Assembly: GCA_002403855.1 (NCBI GenBank)
Contig: DHIO01000034.1
Location: 13,565 to 54,462, forward strand
Length of the DNA stretch: 40,898 nucleotides
Source: Acidimicrobiia bacterium UBA4744
GTDB taxonomy: Bacteria; Actinomycetota; Acidimicrobiia; Spongiisociales; UBA4744
Direction: 5' to 3'
Part shown: piece after piece, positions 8,136-14,835 of the stretch
Layout: each line of letters begins with the position of its first letter
Position numbering within the stretch: position 1 is the stretch's first letter
Notes under the pieces: generated by a model
What the model was told of the DNA's origin: nothing
Databases searched by the model: none
The model's input: the letters and a program-made list of their open reading frames with translations, nothing else
Translations under genes and position numbers: made by a program

Positions 8136-8258
8136 GAGTCGAACACCCGGCGGTTCTCGAAGACCATATTCCGCTTTCCCGGAGGCATTAGCCTGAGTCC
8201 CGCCCATTGACGCACACCGCCTCGGATGGAGGGATGTCGTGCCGAGGACTCGAGCAAC

Positions 8259-9662
8259 ATGAAACTGCGGCCCCGTCGACCGCGTGAAGTTGCCCAGTTG
8301 TTGCGCCGCCGCGCCCGCTCGGCCCCACGCGAAGTGGAGGAGTACCTCGATACCCATGCCGAGGAGTGGGAAGCCATCGTCGAAGCCGATCCTCACGACG
8401 CAGCAGACATCCTCGAGGAACTCGGAGAAGACGCCGCTACTGATCTGCTGGCCGAACTCGACCCGGACGACGCCGCCGACGTGCTGGAGGAGATGCAGGA
8501 CGACCTGGCGGCCGACATCCTCGAGGAGTACGACCCTGAGACGGCTGCCGATCTCCTCGAGGAGATGCCGGCCGACGAAGCGGCCGACGTCATCGCCGCT
8601 CTGGAGCCCGATGCCCGGGAGGGGATCTTCGATGCGATGGAGGACCCGGCCGAAGCCGACGTCCGCCGGCTGCTGGTGTATCCGCCGGACTCTGCCGGGG
8701 GCTTGATGACCACTGAAGTTGCCAAGCTTCCCGTGGGGATGACGGCGGGGGAGGCCATCGAACGGGTCCGCCAGATGAACGAGGAGCTCGAAGATCTCTC
8801 CTACGTCTATATCGTCGACTTTCAGGATCGCCTGGTGGGAGTGCTGTCCTTTCGCGACCTGGTCTTCAGACGGCCCGGCGAAGGTCTCGACGAGGCGATG
8901 ATCCACAATCCTGTGGCGGTGAGCCCCTACGCGGACCGGGAAGAGGCTGCAGAACTGACGCACCGGTATCACCTTTTCAGCATCCCCGTTGTTGACGACC
9001 AGCAGCGTCTGCTGGGGATGGTCACCAACGAGGAAGTGATCGAGGCGATCCAGATGGAAGCCACCGAGGACTTCGCCGTCGCCACCGGGGCCGGCGCGGA
9101 GGAAACCGTCTTCACGTCGGTGGGAGGCTCGGTGCGTATGCGCATCCCCTGGCTGAGCCTCAATCTCGTGATGGCTCTGCTGGTGGCGTTTGTTATCGAG
9201 CAGCAGACCGGGATCATCAGCCGCGAACCCGTCCTAGCCGCCCTGATGCCGGTCATAGCCTTGCTGGGAGGCAACGCGGGATTTCAGAGCCTGGCCGTGG
9301 TGATCCGTTCTCTGGCCACCGACTACGTGCCGCGCAGCCAAGTGCTCCATGTGGTCGGTCGCCAGTTCTCGGTCGGGGTACTCAACGGTCTGATCCTCGG
9401 GATCCTTTCCGGGGGACTGGCCCTGGCCCTCCTCGATTCCGGCGTGTTCTCGTCGCTCAGCGAGCCGACGGAGATCGCGGCGGTGGTGACTCTGGCAGCC
9501 TTCGGCAACGTGGCGGTGGCCGGCCTGGCCGGAGCAAGCATCCCCCTCGTGCTCCGCAAACTCGGCGCCGACCCCGCGCAAGCCTCGAGTATCTTCCTCA
9601 CTCTGATCACCGACTTGGTCGGGTTCGGAGGTTTCCTGCTCGTGGCGGCCGTCCTGCTCTAG
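8259..9662 (+). CDS. mgtE: Magnesium transporter MgtE
   Basis: A 467-residue Mg2+ channel/transporter of the inner membrane. The acidic N domain (about 20-140) has the repeated DxxDAADxLEE superhelix. Two CBS domains follow (about 145-270), then five transmembrane helices in the last 180 residues, with GGNAGFQSLAVVIRSLA matching the family's pore-region motif GGNxGxQ. Mg2+ binding to the N and CBS domains closes the pore in characterised homologues. I start at the ATG at 8259 (MKLRPRRP), where family similarity begins; an ATG 33 nt upstream is possible. No Mg2+ riboswitch could be made out in the 123 nt before it. Confidence 0.93.
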   Translation: MKLRPRRPREVAQLLRRRARSAPREVEEYLDTHAEEWEAIVEADPHDAADILEELGEDAATDLLAELDPDDAADVLEEMQDDLAADILEEYDPETAADLLEEMPADEAADVIAALEPDAREGIFDAMEDPAEADVRRLLVYPPDSAGGLMTTEVAKLPVGMTAGEAIERVRQMNEELEDLSYVYIVDFQDRLVGVLSFRDLVFRRPGEGLDEAMIHNPVAVSPYADREEAAELTHRYHLFSIPVVDDQQRLLGMVTNEEVIEAIQMEATEDFAVATGAGAEETVFTSVGGSVRMRIPWLSLNLVMALLVAFVIEQQTGIISREPVLAALMPVIALLGGNAGFQSLAVVIRSLATDYVPRSQVLHVVGRQFSVGVLNGLILGILSGGLALALLDSGVFSSLSEPTEIAAVVTLAAFGNVAVAGLAGASIPLVLRKLGADPAQASSIFLTLITDLVGFGGFLLVAAVLL

Positions 9663-9688
9663 TGGATCCGGGTTCCTTCCCCAAACAT

Positions 9689-9731
9689 GCGTGAGAAACC
9701 TGCGGATAGCGCAGGAAACTCACGCAAGAAC
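9689..9731. repeat. Dispersed palindromic repeat, copy C
   Basis: TGCGTGAG / CTCACGCA arms around CCTGCG-GATAG-CGCAGG, with AAGAAC on the right side only. It lies between the convergent mgtE and GGDEF/HD-GYP genes, 83 nt from near-identical copy D; the two differ at one base over about 45 nt. Confidence 0.75.
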
Positions 9732-9770
9732 AGAGATAGGGGCGGGCGTGCCGAACCCGTAGCCCGAACA

Positions 9771-9814
9771 AGCGTGAGAAACCCGCGGATAGCGCAGGAA
9801 ACTCACGCAAGAAC
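9771..9814. repeat. Dispersed palindromic repeat, copy D
   Basis: Same element as copy C (GCGTGAG ... CTCACGCAAGAAC), directly repeated 83 nt downstream. It ends 12 nt before the stop of the minus-strand signalling gene. Together C and D could form a double two-way terminator. Confidence 0.75.
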
Positions 9815-9825
9815 AGAGAGGGTCC

Positions 9826-11424
9826 TCAGCCGGCGACGCCCCGTTGCGGGAAATCGACCACATTGGAGGAACGTCCGCGGTCGAGATGCTCGGCAAGCAC
9901 CTCTACGACTTGGCCGTCGAACTGGGTGCCGGCGTTGCGCCGAAGTTCGGCGAGTGCATCCGGCACAGAAAGCGGACGCTGGTATGACCGCGGCATCGTC
10001 ATCGCATCGAAGGCGTCGGCCACCAGCAGAATCCTGGCCAGCAGCGGGATCTCTCCGCCGCCCAATCCCCGTGGGTAGCCCGTCCCGTCCATGCGTTCGT
10101 GGTGACAGAGCACCGCGCCCGCCACTTCGACGTGGACGGCGTCCGCTACCAGGTCGTAACCATTCTGAGGATGGTCGCGCACCACGTCCCACTCCGCAGC
10201 ATCGAGTGGTCCGGGCTTGATCAAGATGGCATCGGGAACGCCCAGCATCCCGACATCATGGAGAAGCGCCGCCAACCGCAGCCGCCCCAGCCGGGCCACC
10301 GAGAGGCCCAGGCCTTCCCCAAGGACGGGCGCCAGCTCGGCTACCCGGACCGAGTGCTCGGCCAGGTACGGCACACGCATCCGCAACGCTGCGAGCAGAG
10401 CTCCGACCACCGGTCCGGTCGTGGGGCGGGCCCGGGTGAGCTGGACGGTCATGGACGACTCGCCGGCCAACCTCGAGCAGTTCTTACCCTCGTGCTTGGC
10501 CTGGTAAAGGGCAGTGTCCGCCGATTCGAGCAGCTCGTCCCGCTCCATGGCATGTTCGGGGAAGACGGCCACGCCCAGGCTGACGGTCACGTTGCCGACT
10601 TCGGCGATTGGGTGCGAAGCAACTCCGGTCCTGATCCTCTCCGCGGCGCGCATTCCGCCTTCTTCGTCGGTTTCGGGCAAGACAAATCCGAACTCCTCGC
10701 CACCGATCCGGCAGGCGAGATCGACCTCACGCAACTGCGTACGGAAAACATCTCCCAGGGCCCTGAGAACCGCGTCACCGGCGGCGTGCCCGAAGGCGTC
10801 GTTGACCATCTTGAAGTTGTCGATGTCGGCGATGATCACCGCCAGCGGCCGCTGGTACCGAGAGGCTCGCTCGAGTTCCTCGGCAAGCCGGTCGAAGAAG
10901 AACCCGTGGTTCTTGAGCCCGGTCAGCGAGTCGGTGACCGACTGGGCCTGAAGGCGCGAGACCATCTTCTCCAACTCGAGATTCCGGACACGCTCGCGGT
11001 CGTAGAGCCGTGACACCTCTTCGAGGACCGGGCGACTGGCTTCGGCAGACAGCAAACCCGAGCCCACCGAGACCGATTTCACCGCGGCGATGAGCTCAGC
11101 CGGCTTGCCCTTGACCACATAGGCCGCCGCACCGGCGGCCACGATGTCTCCGACACGTCCTATGTTCTCGAATGAAGCGACCGCCACGACCTCGAGCCGG
11201 CTTCTAGCTTCCTCCCGCAGACGGCGGGCGGTAGCGGCCGCACCGATGCCGGCCAACCCGACGTCGATGACGGCCACCGTTGGATTGGCCGAGCGGGCCA
11301 GCGCCAGAGCCTGCTCGCCGCTGGCCGCTTCACCGACGACTTCGACGCGGGCAGACGCCAGAACGTTGGCCGTCACCGTCCTGGTAACAGGATCCGAATC
11401 GACGAGCAGTACGCGCGGTACCAG
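9826..11424 (-). CDS. Response regulator with GGDEF and HD-GYP domains
   Basis: A protein of about 532 residues with receiver, GGDEF and HD-GYP domains, so it can both make and break cyclic di-GMP, unless one enzyme domain is inactive. The receiver has LLVDSDP at its first strand and the phospho-acceptor Asp in AVIDVGLAG. The GGDEF motif is GGEEF with preceding ADIDNFKMVND (metal site). The HD-GYP part shows LLHDVGMLGVPD, HHERMDGTGYP and ADAFDAMT. An ATG/GTG reading begins at 11376 and would cut off the first receiver strand with its acidic pair. Reading upstream in frame gives LVPRVLLVDSDP, with GGAGG 6 bases before a CTG at 11424 and a TATACC -10-like hexamer at 11453-11458. I therefore place the start at CTG. 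Confidence 0.85.
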   Translation of the reverse strand: MVPRVLLVDSDPVTRTVTANVLASARVEVVGEAASGEQALALARSANPTVAVIDVGLAGIGAAATARRLREEARSRLEVVAVASFENIGRVGDIVAAGAAAYVVKGKPAELIAAVKSVSVGSGLLSAEASRPVLEEVSRLYDRERVRNLELEKMVSRLQAQSVTDSLTGLKNHGFFFDRLAEELERASRYQRPLAVIIADIDNFKMVNDAFGHAAGDAVLRALGDVFRTQLREVDLACRIGGEEFGFVLPETDEEGGMRAAERIRTGVASHPIAEVGNVTVSLGVAVFPEHAMERDELLESADTALYQAKHEGKNCSRLAGESSMTVQLTRARPTTGPVVGALLAALRMRVPYLAEHSVRVAELAPVLGEGLGLSVARLGRLRLAALLHDVGMLGVPDAILIKPGPLDAAEWDVVRDHPQNGYDLVADAVHVEVAGAVLCHHERMDGTGYPRGLGGGEIPLLARILLVADAFDAMTMPRSYQRPLSVPDALAELRRNAGTQFDGQVVEVLAEHLDRGRSSNVVDFPQRGVAG

Positions 11425-11497
11425 TTCGAACCTCCGCCACAGACTTCACCAGGTATATCGACAGATGAGGCTCGGAAATTGAGACGGGACGCCGAAT

Positions 11498-11992
11498 CTA
11501 TGAACCGATGTAGACGGGTTCGAGCTCCGCGTAGGGCCCGAGAAACTCGAGCGTCGTGCCGTCAACGATACGGGCCAGGTAGTGGACGTCGAGCAAGTCT
11601 TGCTCGGCCTCGGTCAACTCGTCCTTGAGTACGAGGTCGGAAGCGTCTTCGGTGTCGATCAGATGAGCCGTGACGGGGGCATGCTCGTCGACAACATCCT
11701 CCATGACGTTGACAATGTCCTGCTCCGTGTAAGTCCCCGGCTCGACGAGCACCACATACTCATCGGACTCGGAGTCTCCGGCGACGATGTCGTAGGCCGG
11801 AATACCTCCCGGACTCGCCGTAGTGGTGGTCGTTTCCTCATCGGTGCCGCCACCGGTGGTCGTAACGGTCGTAGTAGTGGTCGTCTGCGATCCGGCGAGG
11901 GTAGTGGTGGTGGTCGGCACGGCATCGTCGCCGCTGCTACAAGCGGCGTTGGCGAGAGCCAGAGCCAGGACCAGTGTTCCGAAGCGTCGCAT
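11498..11992 (-). CDS. Small secreted lipoprotein, function unknown
   Basis: A 164-residue protein not recognised beyond its architecture. It has a signal peptide (MRRFGTLVLALALANAAC) with lipidation likely at Cys18, then a Thr-rich linker (about 25-65), then an acidic domain of about 95 residues beginning near IPAYDIVAG. The linker style is shared with the two exported proteins at 22-24.7 kb. The start at 11992 has AGGTGG about 10 nt upstream; an earlier in-frame start would precede the signal peptide with charged residues. Lipobox position -3 is Asn, which is unusual. It probably sits on the outer face of the membrane. It lies 73 nt beyond the start of the signalling protein, on the same strand. 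Confidence 0.65.
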   Translation of the reverse strand: MRRFGTLVLALALANAACSSGDDAVPTTTTTLAGSQTTTTTTVTTTGGGTDEETTTTTASPGGIPAYDIVAGDSESDEYVVLVEPGTYTEQDIVNVMEDVVDEHAPVTAHLIDTEDASDLVLKDELTEAEQDLLDVHYLARIVDGTTLEFLGPYAELEPVYIGS

Positions 11993-12096
11993 GGGTGCAA
12001 TTCCACCTTTGTAGGTAATTCTCAAACGTTGACGGATCCGGAAGGGTTCCCGACTGCGTTCCGGTGCCGTCACCGACCGGCGATGGAGAGCCTTGC

Positions 12097-12918
12097 TCAG
12101 GAAGTTTCGAACTCGACCCGAGCGCGGTAAGCAGCAGCCAATCTGGCCGTGATCGGGCCCGGTTCAAACGTTGTCGTCCCGACCCGATCAACCGGCTTGA
12201 CCTCCTTGAGGGTGGAGAGGGCAAAGACCTCGTCGGCGCCCAGCACCCGCTCGAGACCGTAACGCCCTTCGGCCACCTCCAATCCAAGTCGGGCGGCCTC
12301 TTCGAGGGCTACCGTCCGGGTGATCGACGCCAAGATCCCCAATTCCAGCGACGGGGTCTCGATCATCCCGTCGACCACCCAGCCGATCGAGAATGTCGGA
12401 CCCTCCAGAACGTCGCCGTCGCGGGTGAGCAGCAGAGCGTCGTTGTATCCCTCCGCTCTCGCCACTCTCCAGGCCGACATGTTGGGCGCATAGGAGAGCG
12501 TCTTGGCTCCCATCAACTCCCAAGGGATGCCCCCCGAGTGCCAGGGGGCCGGAGTCGGCCGTACCGACACGCTGGGAGGAAGATCCGGGGCCGACTCCCA
12601 GAGCACGACCACCCGCCCGGGGCTGTCTATGTCCGGTTCCGATCCCCCCCGGGTGACGAGGATCCGTACCGTGCAATCCTGGCCGTCCTCCCCGACGGCT
12701 CTCGCCCATCGAGCGATCTCTGAGACATCGGGCAGCTCGAGGTGCATCAGCGCAGCGCTCCGCTGCAAGCGAGCGAGGTGCGCGTCCAGCTGGAACAGCC
12801 GCCCGCGATAGGAGCGGATGGCTTCGAAGATACCGTCGCCGCGCAGGAGGCCCCAGTCGAACACCGAGATCGTCGCATCCCCAGGGTCGACCGGCCGGCC
12901 GTCGATAATCACACGCAT
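12097..12918 (-). CDS. Class IV aminotransferase (branched-chain aminotransferase / ADC lyase-like)
   Basis: A 273-residue PLP fold-type IV enzyme. The N-terminal DWGLLRGDGIFEAIRSY and the hallmark Lys in GAKTLSYAPNM, then NDALLLTRDGDVLEGPTFSIGWV, match the family, which includes branched-chain and D-amino acid aminotransferases and aminodeoxychorismate lyase. Length fits PabC or short IlvE-like members. I cannot decide between them from sequence alone: the location beside nadE gives no clue and no pabAB is nearby. TATCCT 7 nt before the ATG indicates a leaderless message. Confidence 0.85.
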   Translation of the reverse strand: MRVIIDGRPVDPGDATISVFDWGLLRGDGIFEAIRSYRGRLFQLDAHLARLQRSAALMHLELPDVSEIARWARAVGEDGQDCTVRILVTRGGSEPDIDSPGRVVVLWESAPDLPPSVSVRPTPAPWHSGGIPWELMGAKTLSYAPNMSAWRVARAEGYNDALLLTRDGDVLEGPTFSIGWVVDGMIETPSLELGILASITRTVALEEAARLGLEVAEGRYGLERVLGADEVFALSTLKEVKPVDRVGTTTFEPGPITARLAAAYRARVEFETS

Positions 12919-12925
12919 CGGGCGA

Positions 12926-12931
12926 AGGATA
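12926..12931 (-). promoter_or_regulatory. -10 hexamer, aminotransferase gene (leaderless)
   Basis: TATCCT on the minus strand, 7 nt before the ATG at 12918. Confidence 0.4.
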
Positions 12932-12966
12932 GTGGCGCGGGGTCCGGAGCCCCGTGACCCCGTTCC

Positions 12967-14682
12967 TCACCCCTCCCGGTACCGGTTGGTTATGGGAAGA
13001 CGGCGATCCTTGCCAAAGGCCTTGCGGGTGATCCTCACGCCCGGTGCCGCCTGGCGCCGCTTGTACTCGTTGCGATCCACCAGCAGCGCCACTCGACTCA
13101 CGAGATCGGCGTCGAAGCCATCACCGATGATCTCCTGCACCGACCGGTCCTGCTCGACGTAGCCGCTCAGGATCTGATCGAGGAGATCGTAGGGCGGCAG
13201 GCTATCGCTGTCCTTCTGGTCGGGCCGGAGTTCGGCCGAGGGAGGTTTGTCGACGATCGAACGGGGAATGACCTCGCCGTTCCTGTTGCGCCATTCGGCC
13301 AACCGGTACACGAGCGTCTTGAACACGTCTTTGAGAACCGAGAACCCCCCGGCCATGTCCCCGTAGAGCGTGGCGTACCCGACGGCCACCTCCGACTTGT
13401 TACCGGTGGTGACCACCATATGGCCGAACTTGTTGGAGAGCGCCATCACCACGGCTCCCCGAATCCGCGCTTGCAGGTTCTCTTCCGCCACCCCGAACTC
13501 GGTGCCGGAGAACGGGGAGTCCAGCGCGTCCAGGAACGCCGCAAAAGTGTCGTCGATCGGAATCACATCAAACCGGATCCCCAGCCGCTCCGCCAGGTCC
13601 CGGGCATCGGTTACCGAGCCTTCGGACGAGAATCGACTCGGCATGGCGATTCCCCACACGGCATCGGGCCCGAGACCATCGGCGGCAATGGCCGCGGACA
13701 GCGCCGAGTCGATCCCCCCGGATAGGGCGATCACCACCTGTCGGAAGCCGTTCTTGCGAACGTAGTCCCGCAGTCCGGTTACCAGAGCCTCGTAGATCTC
13801 GGCTTCTTCGGGTTCCAGCCGGGGAGCCGGCGCCGGAATGGGCAGGGCGGCACGGTCGGTCAACAAGTCGTGGCGCACGGTCACGACGGCCCCGCCCGGA
13901 GCGCGGGGCGTTCCCAGCGGCGTGTCGACCACGAAGCGCTCTTCTCGAAACTCGGCGGCCCGGTACAGCAGCTCGCCCGCCGCATCGAACACCATGCTGT
14001 CGCCCTCGAAGACCAACTCGTCTTGACCACCCACCAGGTTGACGTACACGACCGGCACGCCGGACCGGGAAGCCTGCCCGGCCAGCAGGGCGGCTCGTTC
14101 CTCGGCCTTGTTCGTGTGGTACGGCGACGCATTGATGTTGAGCAGCACCCGGGCGCCGGCTGCTGCCTGATGGGTGGGTGGTCCGTCGGGAATCCAGATG
14201 TCCTCACAGACGGACACCCCGACCGGCACGCCGCCCACATCCCAGATCCTCGCCGGCTCTCGCCCCGGAACGAAGTATCGGTCCTCGTCGAAGACCCCGT
14301 AGTTGGGCAGAAGCACCTTGTGGTACACGCCGCGAATCTCTCCCCGGTACAGGAGGGCGGCGGCGTTGGCCACACAGCGAACGGCGGCATCTTCGAGCGG
14401 ATCCGTCACCGGCCCGACCCGGTCGGCAAAACCGACCACGGTGACGACGTCCCCCGAACCGGCCGCCAGCCGGCGGAGCACATCGAGGTTGGCCTGCACG
14501 AAGGCCGGGCGAATCAACAGGTCCTCGGGCGGGTAGCCGGTGATGGCCAGCTCGGGAAGGAGCAGCACGTCGGCGCCCCTCTCCTCCGCCCACGCCATAG
14601 CCCGGGCGATGCGGTCGTGGTTGCCGTCGAGGTCGCCGACCACCAGGTTCAACTGGGCGCCGGCCACGCGTAGGAAGTCCAT
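12967..14682 (-). CDS. nadE: Glutamine-dependent NAD+ synthetase
   Basis: A 571-residue two-domain enzyme that makes NAD+ from nicotinic acid adenine dinucleotide, ATP and glutamine. The N-terminal nitrilase-type glutaminase domain (about 1-270) shows the catalytic Glu in LLPELAITGYPPEDLL and Cys in GVSVCEDIWIPDGP. The C-terminal synthetase has the ATP-PPase loop ALSGGIDSAL, then MPSRFSSEGS, TTGNKSEVAVGYATLYGDM and RPDQKDSDSLPPYD. Length is typical of the two-domain actinobacterial-type enzymes. TAGGCT 6 nt before the ATG suggests a leaderless message. It is divergent from glnE with palindromic repeat E in between. Confidence 0.95.
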   Translation of the reverse strand: MDFLRVAGAQLNLVVGDLDGNHDRIARAMAWAEERGADVLLLPELAITGYPPEDLLIRPAFVQANLDVLRRLAAGSGDVVTVVGFADRVGPVTDPLEDAAVRCVANAAALLYRGEIRGVYHKVLLPNYGVFDEDRYFVPGREPARIWDVGGVPVGVSVCEDIWIPDGPPTHQAAAGARVLLNINASPYHTNKAEERAALLAGQASRSGVPVVYVNLVGGQDELVFEGDSMVFDAAGELLYRAAEFREERFVVDTPLGTPRAPGGAVVTVRHDLLTDRAALPIPAPAPRLEPEEAEIYEALVTGLRDYVRKNGFRQVVIALSGGIDSALSAAIAADGLGPDAVWGIAMPSRFSSEGSVTDARDLAERLGIRFDVIPIDDTFAAFLDALDSPFSGTEFGVAEENLQARIRGAVVMALSNKFGHMVVTTGNKSEVAVGYATLYGDMAGGFSVLKDVFKTLVYRLAEWRNRNGEVIPRSIVDKPPSAELRPDQKDSDSLPPYDLLDQILSGYVEQDRSVQEIIGDGFDADLVSRVALLVDRNEYKRRQAAPGVRITRKAFGKDRRLPITNRYREG

Positions 14683-14688
14683 GGAAAA

Positions 14689-14694
14689 AGCCTA
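14689..14694 (-). promoter_or_regulatory. -10 hexamer, nadE (leaderless)
   Basis: TAGGCT on the minus strand, 6 nt before the nadE ATG. Confidence 0.4.
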
Positions 14695-14756
14695 GAAGGT
14701 CGGGACCTGCAGGGGCCCGGCCGGTTCGAAGGTCGTCCTCCTCCCCCTCCAATTCT

Positions 14757-14805
14757 GTTCTTGCGTGACTTATCTGCGCCATCCGCAGGTTTCTCACGCA
14801 AGAAC
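14757..14805. repeat. Dispersed palindromic repeat, copy E
   Basis: The most complete copy: GTTCTTGCGTGA and TCACGCAAGAAC form perfect 12-bp outer arms, and CTGCG-CCAT-CCGCAG forms an inner stem. Unlike the others it lies between divergent genes (nadE and glnE), so it is not simply a shared terminator here. It ends 18 nt before the glnE -10 box. Confidence 0.8.
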
Positions 14806-14822
14806 GGGAAGGAAGCGCGGCC

Positions 14823-14828
14823 TAGCCT
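14823..14828 (+). promoter_or_regulatory. -10 hexamer, glnE (leaderless)
   Basis: TAGCCT lies 7 nt before the ATG at 14836. This supports that ATG over an earlier in-frame ATG at 14761, which lies inside palindromic repeat E. Confidence 0.4.
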
Positions 14829-14835
14829 GAACTTG

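Noticed and set aside
8380..8660. Repeated GCCGAC/CTCGAGGA-like DNA at the start of mgtE as a tandem repeat array
   Set aside because: It encodes the normal DxxDAADxLEE superhelical repeats of the MgtE N domain.
9689..9814. Copies C and D of the palindromic repeat as a minimal CRISPR array
   Set aside because: Only two units, each a long self-palindrome found singly elsewhere, and no cas genes.
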